Shown here one piece after another: positions 24,935 to 36,364 of a stretch of 64,000 nt of DNA; position 1 is the stretch's first letter; each line of letters opens with the position of its first letter. The stretch comes from Chamaecyparis obtusa (Eukaryota; Streptophyta; Pinopsida; Cupressales; Cupressaceae), in NCBI GenBank assembly GCA_027943335.1, contig BSBK01000869.1:1708001-1772000 (forward strand), in the 5' to 3' direction. Position numbers and translations under genes: made by a program. The notes below the pieces were generated by a model that was not told where the DNA came from, made no database searches, and worked only from the letters and a program-made list of their open reading frames with translations.

Positions 24935-26549
24935 ATTCTCTGTGCTCTACCATTTTCAATAGTTATGTGGGCAGATTTGTTACGTGATGTGAGCTAGGGA
25001 CAGAGACAACTACATCCATTGTGTGCAAAAATGCTAGTTGAAAGAACTAGTTAAAGGAAGATCTAACAATTAGGTAGATGTTTCCACTTTTCTACCTCTT
25101 CCTATTGTACACATGACATTTCTCAAGGTATTTATTGGGAAATGTGGTAGTCATTTTCCATCATGGGGTGAAATAATGGAAAAGAAAAAGCATTGCTTTC
25201 CTTAGGGAAGAAATGTTGTTTCATTGAGTAGGTTTTTAGGGAGGAATTGGAAAGGCAATTGTTAGTTTGCCTTGAGCATACACATATGCATTTCCTTGTT
25301 AGCACAAGAAAGGAGGCAAAAAATTGGTTGGTACCGAAAAACAAGAGGTAATTCAAGGGTCTTGTATAGAGGATCTGAGCTTATGAAGGGAGATATTTAG
25401 ACCTTCACTTGGTGTTGTTCATGATAAAGACTAAATTTAGTTATTAGTGAACTTGTAAAAGTAATCAATAAGGTTTATGTAGATGATGTAGCCTATAGAA
25501 GCTGATTGTTATGTTAGTAAAGAATATGAATGGTTTTTGGGGTTGCCAAACTAACAAAAATATGGATGTTGGAACAGTTAATCAGTAGTAGTGTAGACGC
25601 GGGCAAGGAGAATGGTAATCTAAGTGGTAGGTTGAGGAGGTGCTGGGAGGGTGTCAGAAAATTTGACCACTAGCAATGTGGGTTATGAGGAAGGGTAGTA
25701 ATTACTCATGTAGAAGCCAAGGAGGGGCTGATGAGATGCAAGTTGGCCGTGGAAAGGCCCTTGGCAAAGGTGCAAGGCTGCCTTAGACAAAAAAAAGTAA
25801 CCATGCTTCCAATGCTTTAGTGGCTGGGATTTAATCATTGATTGCATTAAATTTTTTAAGGAGAGTACAATTATAGTTGTGTTCTATCTCAAGCAGATGA
25901 AAGAGGAACTTGCAACCTTGGGGACATAAAAGGTAATATCTGTAGCATTAGATAGATGATGCAAGAAATGGTGGTCCTCAACAGATGAGTGGAAAAACCA
26001 TTCATGGATATTTGCAAGTCCATTTGTGATGATCCAAATTGAAAATGAGGCCTTCAACTGGTGTCCAAACCTTCAACTGGTGTCCAAAAGGTAATTTTGA
26101 TGCTAATCCTCTTTACCCATTGATTTTATGCACCAACTCTTAGTTTCTCTTCTTTCCAATGGCTATGTTTCTTTTTTGCAATCATGGCTATTATTGGTGA
26201 TGCAAAGAGGGCTTCCTCAGTCTCTCATGATTTTTATGTTTTGGAAGAAAATTCATATTTTTATCACTACCTCTGTTCCTAGGAAGATGGAAAGTTTGAT
26301 AGCCCCTTGTGGGTATTATGTTCAAGTTGTCATTTTGTTCAATACTAGCAGCGTTACCTACAACTAGAGGCCTTTTGTAATTCTAAAATCATTGGAAATT
26401 GTTGTAGGTACGATGAAAGGGAAAGCATCTATTATGCCAATTTCGGTGGTAGTACTGTTTGATCTATTCTGGACAAAGTTCAGCAACACAGTCAAGGAAT
26501 CTTCTGCTTTAACTATTTGGAAGATGGATAAGTCTTGTCTGCCCATGGT

Positions 26550-26554
26550 AGATA
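26550..26554. repeat. Left target-site duplication AGATA
   Basis: AGATA lies immediately left of the LTR element and is repeated exactly at 27978-27982. Confidence 0.85.
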
Positions 26555-26793
26555 TATTGTGGTAAAATAATGAATGTGTTATTAAACAATGATTATGAAT
26601 GATCTATATATACAAGACACAAGAGAATGTTTCTATAACGAACAGGAGGGAGGAAATAGAAACATTCTTGTAGAGTGAAAGAGAAAGTTTCCATAACGAA
26701 CAGAAGGAGTTTATGGAAACATTACAAAAAGAGTGACCATTAGAAATAGACAAAAGAGAGAGATAAAATTAGAAACTATCTATTATTGTAATA
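26555..26793 (-). mobile_element. 3' LTR of small copia-type element
   Basis: This 239-bp LTR reads TATTGTGGTAAAATAATG... to ...TTGTAATA on the plus strand and is nearly repeated at 27758-27977. On the minus strand it begins TATTAC and ends CACAATA. It is an unusual LTR because the ends are TA...TA rather than TG...CA. A polypurine tract (complement TAAGGGAGGG, 26794-26803) lies just inside. Confidence 0.85.
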
Positions 26794-26809
26794 CCCTCCC
26801 TTAATGGTC

Positions 26810-27212
26810 AATCTATCTTCAAAAAAACAGAAATTTGCATGTCCTCAGAAAGCGTAAAAGGCAGCCTCGGGTTGATCAGAGAGGTCTGCAGAAAGAAGGC
26901 TCTGCTTTTATCTGATGTTTCATGGAGATCCTTCAATACTATCTAGATCTCTACAGCTGTCTTGCCAGATGGGATTTGAGGCAGCTAATCATCAATAACT
27001 GAAAGCTTAATGAGCATAACCGCTTCTCGATTACGTTCATCAAATTTGTCTTGAGTCGCATCGGCTGTGGTAGGACAAGTCTCAGCACCTTGAACAAGCG
27101 CCTCAAGGCGACGGTAGTCAAAAATCATCAACAAGCGTTGCTTCCAGGTGTCGTAATTCTTTTCGTTGAAACACTGATTGCCTTCCAGCATAAGACTGGT
27201 GAGAGATGCCAT
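26810..27212 (-). pseudogene. Copia-type Gag fragment
   Basis: Minus-strand ATG at 27212 opens MASLTSLMLEGNQCFNEKNY, followed by DTWKQRLLMIFDYRRLEALV. This is the Asn-Tyr-x-x-Trp opening typical of copia Gag (UBN2/DUF4219-like). Charged helical sequence follows. A stop interrupts it after KLSVIDD near 26982, and the frame resumes with LPQIPSGKTAVEI. No protease, integrase or reverse transcriptase follows, so the element cannot be autonomous. Confidence 0.65.
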
Positions 27213-27745
27213 AGCACGTTTTTCAAAGAAAAACGTGAAAAATAAAAAAATGGCATGAACTTCAAGGCAGATTGATAGAAGACCCAGAGAATTTGAAGAG
27301 ACACCTAGTGAAGAGCTCAAAAAACCCAGATAGAATCTGTTGTCAGATTTTGAATCCGCTAGTTCGAAAATCAAGGCACGAAAAACGATGCACCTAGAAA
27401 AAAGCGAGACTAACCCAGTTGAGATCTGCAAAAAGCCACCAAGAATATGCTATCAGATTTTGGATTCGCTAGCTCGAATCTCGAGGAACAAAAATTGAGG
27501 CACCTAGCAAAAAACGGACGACAACCTAGTTGAGCTCTCGAAAAACTACAAGGAATCTGCAATCAAATTTTTTTTTTGACTTGAATTGAAGGGTCAAAAC
27601 CCTAGTCGAAAAAACAGAAACCCTAGACGAGTGGGCGAGGAAAAAACATGCAAATTTTGAACACACTCGGGGCAAAAAAGCTTCGAAAATCTTGAACTAA
27701 TAATTTCAAAAAAGAAATTAAAGATTTTTGAAGAGGCCAAGATTT

Positions 27746-27757
27746 GCTCTGATACCA
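27746..27757 (-). other. Primer-binding site
   Basis: The complement reads TGGTATCAGAGC and directly touches the 5' LTR at 27758. It is the standard Met-tRNA primer site. Confidence 0.85.
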
Positions 27758-27977
27758 TATTGTGGTAAAATAATGAATGTGTTATTAAACAATGATCATG
27801 AATGATCTATATATACAAGATACAATAAAATGTTTCTATAACGAACAGGAGAGAGGAAATAGAAACATTCTTGTAGAGTGAAAGAGAAAGTTTCCATAAC
27901 GAACAAAAGGAGTTAATGGAAACATTACAAAATAGACGAAAGAGAGATAAAATTAGAAACTATCTATTATCGTAATA
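27758..27977 (-). mobile_element. 5' LTR of small copia-type element
   Basis: A 220-bp partner of 26555-26793, with small deletions and point changes. AGATA (27978-27982) follows it. With both LTRs, PBS, PPT and duplicate target site present, the element boundaries 26555-27977 are secure. The total of 1.42 kb is in the TRIM-to-small-LARD size range. Confidence 0.85.
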
Positions 27978-28059
27978 AGATAGTGTTACTTTGAGTCTCT
28001 TTTCTGTCCTGTTAGTTATTATGTTCTTGGGGGTAAAGTTTTAATCTGTTGATATTATT

Positions 28060-28132
28060 GTCTGATGGTTTTGGTGGCCATGGTGGTCTCGAAGAGTGGA
28101 AGAAGAGGAGCTTTGAAACTTGGCCAGAATGG
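28060..28132 (+). other. Short coding-like stretch, unidentified
   Basis: An open plus-strand segment reads GFGGHGGLEEWKKRSFETW and ends at a good-looking donor, CAGAATG/GTATGT. It resembles an exon more than the neighbouring AT-rich DNA. It is not needed for LSF1, since the exons at 6635 and 29848 join in phase. It may be a captured or decayed exon, or chance. Confidence 0.2.
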
Positions 28133-28339
28133 TATGTTTTTGATGTAATGTTCCAACAATTTAGTATAATATTTCTAACTCTAATAAAAAAGATATCCAT
28201 ATATCTGTTTGACCTGTATATAGTTTTATTTATCAGTTATTCCATTGCCCACTTGCTCATGCTTTTGTGCAAGAAATTTGTCCATGTAGTCTTTTTAATG
28301 ACAAAAAGGTTAATTTTTAAACATAGAACCATCAAATCT

Positions 28340-28347
28340 ATAAATTT
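28340..28347. repeat. 8-bp target duplication ATAAATTT (left)
   Basis: An exact copy occurs at 29527-29534, on the other side of the terminal-inverted-repeat element. An 8-bp duplication is the hallmark of hAT transposons. Confidence 0.8.
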
Positions 28348-29526
28348 CTATGTTACACGAAAACACGCTTCCTTTCCTTAGGGGACTCGTTTCCGTCCCC
28401 AAAACGTTTCGGGGACAGTGGGATGAAAAGAAAATGCCCCCCCAGCCGTCCGTGATTTCAAAAAACAACAGGAAACTATTGGAAATGTCCCCTGACATTT
28501 GGGGACGACGATCTGTCCCCAAAATGCCTAGGGAACACCCGAAATGTCCTCGATTTGTCCTCGACACAAAAAAAGGTCCCGGAAATATTCGGATGATTTT
28601 TGGCATTAAAATTAAATAAACACTTTTTTTAAATCTTTTTGTCAAATCAACAATGTGGTGGGGCCACAAGGTTCAAATTTGTGCCTGGGACGATAAAATT
28701 TGTTATTAAATATTTGGCAATGAAATTTGTGATTAAATATGTTTAAAATTTATTATATTAAATCATAAATATTTAAATATATTAAAATTATAAATCTAAT
28801 ATTTAATTAAAGTTTTTTAATATTCATCATAATAAACATATGTTAAAATTTTTATATTAAATAAAAATATATTATAATTATAAATTTAATTTGATAGCTT
28901 TTAAATATTTAATTATTAGAATAAAAAACAATTCAAGTAATATATATATATATATATATATATATAATAAACTTTAAGGCCATTGAATTTAAAATTTAAA
29001 CATTCATTGGGTGATCCATTTCTGTCAGAGGGAGATAGTGACTCAGATGATTCTGAGCTTTCAGATATTTGATAGCTAGAATGAGGCTTAGTTTCATAGG
29101 GTGTGCCTGTAGCCTGTTATATTTTGATGTTTGAGACTTTTGGATACATGTTTGAAACATTTTGATTTGGATATTTATATTGATAGACTATGGTTTTGAT
29201 GTTTGAGACTTGTTTTAATGCTGTTATACTGATTTTACTGCTGCTAATATCATTTATGTTGTTATACTACTGTTGTAACTCGTGCATCAGTGATTTATTT
29301 GCATATTGTCTTGTTAATAATCAATTATTGACATCTCTCTCTCTCTCTCTCTCTGATATCTTAATATGTTTTGAAAAATTCACACACACACACACACACA
29401 GATATTTTAAAAATTTGTATACTGCTGTCCCCTATTTTTGGCTCTTTAGGAAATGTCCCAGAAACGCATCCCCTGCCGCCGCCCCCCCCGTCACCGTCCC
29501 CGTCCCCGAAACTCCGTGGAACATAG
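28348..29526. mobile_element. Non-autonomous hAT-like transposon
   Basis: The termini are CTATGTTACACG and CGTGGAACATAG, which are inverted repeats matching at 11 of 12 bases. Both subterminal regions are rich in the word GGGGAC or its complement (many between 28386 and 28570, and 29427-29510), resembling the subterminal transposase-binding repeats of hAT elements. The interior is mostly AT-rich. Near 29010-29070 a short open tail reads EGDSDSDDSELSDI and then a stop, which could be the acidic C-terminus of a lost transposase. At 1.18 kb, with no transposase domain, it cannot move by itself. It ends 321 bp before the LSF1 exon at 29848. Confidence 0.75.
28935..29400. repeat. Microsatellites inside the hAT-like element
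   Basis: A (TA)n run lies at about 28940-28968, a (CT)n run at about 29335-29356 and a (CA)n run at about 29381-29400. All three sit within 470 bp. The short antisense ORF across them is an artefact of the repeats. Confidence 0.85.
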
Positions 29527-29847
29527 ATAAATTTTGAGTTTTTTAGATTTTCCTTTATTATTTGCAATCTTATATTCTTTTAGTATTTGGACTCTCCCTT
29601 AAAGTCCTTTTTACCTTAAGGTTTGTACATTTCCTTGTATTAATTCGTTTTCAGTGTCAAGTTAATTAAATGTATAAGCTGAATGGAAATTATAAAAGAT
29701 AAGATGTACTAATTTTTAGTATTGCTTACTTGGTAATCGATAGATTCTTTGAAGCACTTGATAGATGTATAATATTATAAATATCTGCACATCTGCATTT
29801 CTTTTCCAATGTTATTTTCTTAGCATGTCATTCACTGATTTCTACAG

Positions 29848-30331
29848 GAAGGTGATAAAAGGAAAAAGTGGACCTGTAAACCTGATTTTGGAAAGGCCTG
29901 TATTTCCTTTTCCAATTCAACATTTTCCTCTGACAAAGAATCCTGAAGCAACATATAATCGTGGTAGAGTTCCAGTTGTTACATGGGACAAAAATAATCT
30001 GACACCAAGTCTTCAGCCCGAAGCTGGGATAAATGGACAAGCTGGGTTTGTCTTGTATTCTTCAAAGTTCCTTCAGCCAAAGGGATGGAAAACTCTAGCA
30101 AGACTCACAAGTAATGGAGCTTCTGCTTCAAAAGTACAGATGAGTTCATCAAGCAAGTGGATGCCTGTTCAACCTTCAGATGAAATTGTTGCTTTATTTA
30201 CTGAGGAAGAGTCTATGGATGGAGTAGAATGGACTTATGGTAGTTTTCCCGTTGATGAATATGTGAATGCACTTAAGCGAGCTGAAGGAGAGCTATCTTA
30301 CAATCATTCTCTTGGCATGAGATACACAAAG
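29848..30331 (+). CDS. LSF1 exon, PDZ end and linker
   Basis: This 484-nt exon supplies the third base of a Met codon and then 161 codons. It opens KVIKGKSGPVNLILERP, continuing the PDZ-like fold, followed by FPFPIQHF and NRGRVPVVTWDKN, all recognisable in plant LSF1. A less conserved Ser-rich linker follows, then EWTYGSFPVDEYVNALKRAE and GELSYNHSLGMRYTK, the strongly conserved block before the phosphatase-like domain. The acceptor is TTTCTACAG and the donor is AAG/GTGATA, phase 0. No stop or frameshift is present over 161 codons, in contrast to every transposon ORF around it, so the gene is probably active. The in-frame ATG at 29825 lies upstream of the acceptor and is not the start. Confidence 0.93.
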
Positions 30332-32632
30332 GTGATACATGTTGTTTTGTTTCTGCACAATTGATTTAATGCACCAATAAGTATGATACTCATCAGAATT
30401 TGTTTATTATTTTTCATGCTAGAATTTTTGGTATTATCCATCTTTGCAGAACTCTATTAGTTGAATGGATACTAAAAAGCATTAAAGCACAATGCCCTCC
30501 AATGTGTCAAGGATAATATGCTAAAAAAGTAAGATCATCCTTACAAATATGATCTCATAAGTCTTAATGTTGAGGTGCTCCATCTATTTTACACATAGTT
30601 ACCAATAGACTTGTACCTTGACCCTTGGTGCTCATCTCTCGCATCAGAAACTTGCCCCCATCTTGGAGATCCATATGGGGACACATCCAAAGACTCAAGA
30701 TTGAGTTTCTGCGTGTCTTTATATGTCTCCTAGAAGCATCCTTTGAAAATTGGAAACGTACCAGTTTTCCTAAAGTACTGATATGTGGCTGACAAAAGCC
30801 AAAGAACTAAAGAAATACAGTATAATTTTCTATTTTATACATCAAATTAACAAGTTTTTAAGTTGCAGAATTTCTTTCGAATGAAGTCCCAAACAGGTAG
30901 TATTTTGAAGAGAAACAATGATAAGGCTTAAGATGTGCACGTGCTTTGAACTTTTATTAGTTGCTTGAAAATATAGTCATCTTCAAAGACTCCCTACCAT
31001 GTTTTTCAAAAAATGTCATTCCCGACCCAGTCTCTTTGCAATCTCCAGGTGATTATGGCTTAATATTTAATTTTTTATATGATGATAATGATTATCAAAT
31101 ATCAATATAATTAGTTTTAACTTTTGTTGAAATCTATTTCAATACTTTAAAATTTTAATGTTTTTATTTTTAAAGCATTATAATATTTCACACTCTATGA
31201 TGTTGCATATTCATTGCATTATTATATTTTTGTTGAGTTTATGCAGTCTCCAATTACCTGTCGCCAACTTTTTTTGAAAATGGCATGTTGGTAGCCATTC
31301 ATGCCTCATGTACTATTACCAGTTCCCATTCTATGATAACTATTTACAATGTATGTTTCTTAGAAATAGACATGATATCAGATATAGTTACAGTATCTGA
31401 TAGAAAATGGTATCAAACATGGATATGGTGAATTTTCAAGAATTTATCTAACACAAATATGGCTAGATACTAGAGCTATAAAAATATAAATTATTTTCAC
31501 TTATTTATACATCTAAGGTTATATATATATATATATATATGTATATTTAATTTGTTTACATTTTGAACGATTTAAATGTGTGAATATATATGTCTATATA
31601 TGTATGTATGCAAATTTTGTATTTTCTTTCCTAAACCATAAACTAGATATGGCATCAGACAGTTTGGTACTGAATCTAGACATATGGGATAAGTCCCAAA
31701 TAAAGGCTTATATATGGTCCATGGATATGCTTGGGTCCAGTACCCATGCCTTTTCCAAGAGTATCACATCCATAGCTTGTATCCGATACGTGGATGTGTA
31801 TCTAGATAGGGGATTGGAAGTATCTGGAAATCTGGTTTTAATTTAGTTTGAAGATTAGAAATAATAGAAGGATGTTCGGTAAGCTGCTTATTATGGATCT
31901 TAAACAATGCACTCTTTAGCTCTCTATGAAGTATTTGACCTATTTGGTCTTTATGGACATTAATTTAATTTCATTTAATATCTATGGACTTTGCTAGTCA
32001 AGAAAAATTATGTGTTTTGCATTTTCCTACATATAGTTTTATTGTTAGTGCTGGTCCCATCAGTAGCTTTTCATGTTTGCACTTCCATATAAATCAACTC
32101 TTTTCAGCATCCATAAGGTCAATTTAGCTTAGTAGATAGAGGATGTTTTCTTAGGTTATGAATTTCTGTTAGTCTTTATATCTCAAAATTTAGTTGATTG
32201 TTTCTCTATTTATTTTAAGGAAAGAGCAATCCAAAGAGGCCTGGGAAAGACAGCATTGAAAAATAATTTAAGTGTGGTCTGTACTTGCCTTGCTGAAAGA
32301 AAATTGTGATGTAGTATGGAAGGCCTATTTTTTTTATTAAATGATTTTATTTTCAGAAAGATATAGTTGCGGAACGTTCTTTTCATAAATTGATGAATAT
32401 TATACAAACTCCCAGGTCTTAGGACTGCACAAGTATATGCACCAAAGGAAAAAAATATGTGCACCAAAGCCACATATAGCTTCATGTACCAACTATAGTT
32501 TGTACGCATGTTGAAGGATCAACTTGTGACAACTAATATACTGCAGACAAATTCTTTTTACATTACTTGGGATATCGATAATTTTTAAGTCTTAAAACTG
32601 GCAGTTAATATCATCTGTGTTTGTCTTTGTAG
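30332..32632 (+). other. LSF1 intron of about 2.3 kb
   Basis: The donor is GTGATA and the acceptor is TTTGTCTTTGTAG, phase 0. It contains a (TA)n tract near 31518-31540 and otherwise AT-rich unique-looking DNA. Several phrases around GGATATG and GATACGTGGATGTG between 31380 and 31830 could be old repeat debris, but nothing can be named. Confidence 0.85.
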
Positions 32633-32704
32633 ATCACAGAGCATATATTTGTTGGATCATGCATACAGACAGAAGCAGATGTGTATTCCCTTTCAAATAG
32701 CACG
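32633..32704 (+). CDS. LSF1 exon, start of phosphatase-like domain
   Basis: This 72-nt exon encodes exactly 24 codons, ITEHIFVGSCIQTEADVYSL and then SNST. The VGSCIQTE block is the first strand and loop of the dual-specificity-phosphatase-like domain in LSF1; SEX4 has the related VGSQPQ form. The acceptor is TTGTAG and the donor is ACG/GTATGA, both in phase 0 with their neighbours. The exon is too short for simple ORF finding and was recognised by continuity with the preceding MRYTK. Confidence 0.9.
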
Positions 32705-33388
32705 GTATGAATAATTTTTTTATCCTCCGTCTTCATATATTGTCTCTTGTGACATCTTGTTAGAGGTATACTTTTCATGTTAATTTACAATCAACTTTGA
32801 CCCTTTTTTTCAGTCAGGAGGAAGGAATTTCTTGATTATTGTTTCCATTCAAATTAATTGAATAATATGAAATATCCTATTGCACAAATCCACATATCAT
32901 AGAGGGAAAATAATGATTCTAGCATCAAGTTCGTTGCATAACTTTTGGATTTTGGTGACAATATTTCCAAGAAATTGATCTTTGATTACTGTCAGGTCCA
33001 GATTGGGAGTGATGAGTGGCCCTTGTTTCCTATGAAAGTTTTTTATGTTAGTTTCTGCTTCTTTTTAGAAGAAAATATTGGGTTCCTATGTTAGTTTATA
33101 CTTATTCACGTTTCATGTTCATTTGGCCAAACTGTGTAATATTCTAAACAAATTCTACTATAAAATTTACCACTTTTTGATCACCAAGGCCCCTTGAAGG
33201 CAAGGTGACAGCATATGGTCAATGAACATGCATGCATGCATGTACATACACATATATATGTATATGTACACATATGCATGTATATGTACAGACACACACA
33301 CACACACAGAGGACATATTTTCAATAAAAACAAGGCCTAGGAAGATGTAATAATGGATTGCAAAAATAATATAGATATTTTGAAGCTT

Positions 33389-34713
33389 TGTACTATGCAC
33401 CCTTGTTTTTGTTTTTTGTTTCTCTCTGAATTGTTTAATAGTAGATAGAAATGCAGATAAGGGTATTGCAATAATCTTGTTTGCAGAAAATAAGTAAACA
33501 TATAACTCTTCAAAATACAATATTGAGAGATTACTCACAATGAGAATTACTTCAGATTTTTTTTCAGAACTGGAAATACAATATATTATGAAAATATGAA
33601 CCTTCCAGATCATCAAAATGCTTTACAAAGCCATTTCTAACATACCCATAAAATCTGGAGTTTGTGATATTAACAACTTCATTAAAAACAGCAAATAGGA
33701 CTCTCTAAACTTGGATGCCACACCCTAGAAATGCCTCTTATGACCAAGTTTGATTGTTTTTTGACAAATGCAGACCTGGATGCCTCCAATCACAAAAGAA
33801 GCTCCCCCAAAACCCTAGCCATTCCTTTCACAAACTCCCATGTCCTTACTTCTGGATGTACGACCAACAAATGAACTAGTGTGACCAGTAAAAAGATGAA
33901 TAATCAGCGATAAAAACCAATGATACTCTCTAGCAATGCCTTCACAACAAGTCCCTGTCCTTTTGTCTTGTGCAAATGGAGGATGAAATCTAAAATCTTC
34001 AACAATAAAGCCCAGTTGTGATTCCTGAGTGAAATCACTAGTGAATCCTCCATATTAGATCTTTCATTAATTTAGAAGATGTTCCTTGAAAGGGTTTTGG
34101 TCCTCACAAAGCCACATGATGAACAAGTTGAACCGGCTAAATCTGTTGTCAAAATATCAGAAAATGAGCTCAAACTCAAATAAATAGCCTCTCAAAAGGC
34201 CATGTCCCTTTTAGGGTTCACCTTAATCTAATTTTAAACACCTTGTCTCCCTTGTGTTGGCACCAACCCCATAAAGTCATTTAAACATTTTCCAAAAACA
34301 TGTTCAATTTTAACTTTGGCGCCCATGTAGACAAATATTAATAAATTAAACAATGTTAAAGTTGAATATTTAATTTCACTTTATAACTTAACATTATTTG
34401 AACTGCATAAAAACTTGAAATATTATCAACTGCTCAAACCAACATCCCCAAAAGAGAAATACTAACAATTGGCCAAGTCGATGTCCAACCTAACACTTAC
34501 TAAACTAGTATGGACAAATTACCTGAATTCACTCCAAAAAAGGGTGTTATGCACATCTTAACTGGTTGATGTCAATACAACACTTGTCATCACCAAATTA
34601 CCTAGATCAATTTGTTAGCATGAGTCCCCTAAGCCAAACTCATTGGCCTATGGGAACTAGTTAAATACACTAATGGTCACCAAGCTCAAAGTGCTTAGGA
34701 AGGAAACATTATA
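33389..34713 (-). mobile_element. 3' LTR of chromovirus-type Ty3/gypsy element
   Basis: This LTR of about 1.33 kb starts TGTACTATGC and ends AACATTATA. It aligns along its length with 41542-42812, with many substitutions. AGCTT (33384-33388) precedes it and is repeated exactly at 42813-42817. On the minus strand GGGGAGGCTGGAC (34714-34726) is the adjoining polypurine tract. Confidence 0.85.
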
Positions 34714-35576
34714 GTCCAGCCTCCCCAAAATTGCCTGTCCTTAAAAAATTCCAACTCTAGATGCTGCTGTTCATTTCCCCGTGTTGCATCTTCTACTAGA
34801 AAATTCTTCCATTTGATCAAGTACTCCTTAATGATCCTCTTCTGCAGAGTATTCTCCCTGTAGTCAATGATGGCATCTGGAATCAGGATTAACTTCCCCT
34901 CATCCAATGGCGGCAACTTTGATGAAGGAACAAAATTATGCTTGAGCGTCTTTTAGCTTAGACACATGAAACACATTGTGCACCCTACTGCTAACTTGTA
35001 ATTCCAACTCATAAGCTTCTCCAATCTTCTTGGAGACAATGGATCATAGAACCGGGGCTTAATCTTCTCTGATCCACTGTTCTTGAGAGTGGATTATCTT
35101 TTTGGTTGGAGCCTCAAGTAAATTGTGTTCCACGTGATGTTGAACAACCTACAACCTATGTTGATTTTGTGTATGTTGCAAGTTTCCTGACTCTCCTATA
35201 GCAAGTCTCTCACACTCTACTATCACCAAGTTCAAAATTAACAAAGCTAGGTGTTCCATACCCATACAAGGCCATGAAATGTGACATCTTGATTGATATA
35301 TGATAGGTAAAATTATAACAATATTCTCTGAGGTGCAGCCATTTCACTCATGCTCGTTGCTGTCCTGAAATGTAATTTGTGAGATACCCTTCCACCCATT
35401 TGTTCACTATCTTGATCCGCCCATTTGTTTGTGGTGGTAACTAGTGCCAGGAGTGAGCTTAGGCCTACTCAATCTGATTTTTTTATTATCAAAAGAGTCT
35501 CAAGAACTTGCTGTCCCTATCACGACTGTGCTCCTGGGAATCCCATGAAGTCTAAAGATCTCCCTGAAGAACAAAT
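34714..35576 (-). pseudogene. Gypsy integrase C-terminus and chromodomain
   Basis: Read on the minus strand, the region ends in a chromodomain-like segment, LQKRIIKEYLIKWKNFLVED, close to the LTR as in chromoviruses. Further upstream the integrase reads PQTNGRIKIVNKWVEGYL and REYCYNFTYHISIKMSHFM. In related integrases the catalytic Glu follows the QT-x-GQT motif. Here that position is Lys (GRIK instead of GQTE), so the active site is lost. Stops interrupt the frame. The integrase is split by the LTR element inserted at 35577. Confidence 0.75.
35572..35576. repeat. Target duplication CAAAT (left)
   Basis: It is repeated exactly at 38222-38226, on the far side of the inner LTR element, and fixes both boundaries. 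Confidence 0.85.
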
Positions 35577-36323
35577 TGTAATGTCCCCCGATGCAATTAA
35601 ATAAATAAATTTAATAATTTTGTATGTATGGCCCCGAAATTAAAGTTATTATCTCTTGAGCCCATTTTTATTTTATTGTCCATAGCGTGTTGGCCGTGTC
35701 GATACTTTTTGTAATCCTTTGGGAAGTTTTACCGAAGTCATATATAAGGCCGGTTTGTAGGTTTTTGTAGGTATGCGATTTGGATTTTATTTGTAATTTG
35801 CGAATTTCAATTGGAGTTATGCTGTTTGCCATTTCGGAGGTGAAAGATTCTCCCTATTTGGTATCTGCAGTTTCGGTGGGAGTAACTCACCCTATTCTAC
35901 TCTGTTCTCGAGATTATTGTAATTTGTAGTGCTATTATTATTGAATATATTTCCTGGTGGATGTGTGAACTTTCCTTTCCATTGAATATTGACTTTGGCA
36001 ATCTGCTCATACTACGGGCATAAAACATTAATTCCATCTGCAATATTCTGAACGACAACATACAATAGACGTCCTAGGCTTAACGATGTTCGGGTGACAC
36101 CCTTATGACTGCACGACCTAGAGTGATCCCCACGGCCTCAAGTGGTCCGCATGGCCCAAAGTGACCTGCACGACCCCAAGTGGTCCGCACAGCCCCAGAG
36201 TGACCCGTACGACTCGAAGTGGTCTGCATGGTCCTGAGTGGTTCGTATGGCCCAGAGTGACCTGCATGGCCCCGAGTGGTCTGCAAGACCCCGAGTGGTC
36301 CGTATGCCAAGTGGTACACTACA
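35577..36323 (+). mobile_element. 5' LTR of nested LTR element
   Basis: This 747-bp LTR starts TGTAATGTCCCC and ends GTACACTACA. It is largely repeated at 37541-38221. Near its 3' end (about 36100-36308) it carries a degenerate minisatellite of about 20 bp per unit. Confidence 0.9.
36100..36308. repeat. Minisatellite within the LTR
   Basis: About ten degenerate copies of a 19-21-bp unit of the type AGTGGTCCGCATGGCCCCG. Alternate units read GTGACC and GTGGTC, suggesting a two-unit higher-order period. The partner LTR has its own shorter version at about 38070-38208. The antisense ORFs over it are repeat artefacts. Confidence 0.8.
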
Positions 36324-36364
36324 GTGTTTAGAGCTAGTGATCCTTCCAGCCTGTTGGGAGAATC

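Larger units (their letters stand above)
6636..29847 (+). other. LSF1 intron of about 23.2 kb
   Basis: The intron is defined by the phase-2 donor at 6636 and the acceptor TTTCTACAG before 29848. It is filled with transposon remnants listed separately. Stretches where I see no clear feature are 6636-8091, 16480-16930, 17150-18525, 18560-19480, 20360-20860 and 24940-26540. These have scattered short ORFs without family resemblance and A/T-rich low-complexity DNA. Because the flanking exons align to LSF1 without a gap, no coding exon is needed inside this intron. Confidence 0.8.

Noticed and set aside
28049..28381. Plus-strand 110-codon open stretch as an LSF1 exon
   Set aside because: The PDZ exon (6635) and linker exon (29848) join without any missing residues relative to LSF1, so an exon here would insert extra sequence.
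29361..29567. Antisense Gly/Asp-rich ORF with a run of Val-Cys
   Set aside because: It is produced by GGGGAC subterminal repeats and a (CA)n microsatellite.
29825..29847. ATG at 29825 as start codon of the LSF1 segment
   Set aside because: It lies before the splice acceptor TTTCTACAG, and the exon at 6529-6635 supplies the preceding coding sequence in matching phase.
33167..33616. Antisense 149-codon open stretch
   Set aside because: Its C-terminal half is a translation of (CA)/(TA) and CATG microsatellites and the rest overlaps a gypsy LTR. There is no family resemblance.
36080..36319. Antisense ORF rich in GHSGP-like repeats
   Set aside because: It is a translation of the LTR minisatellite. 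The same pattern appears antisense in the other LTR (37990-38224).
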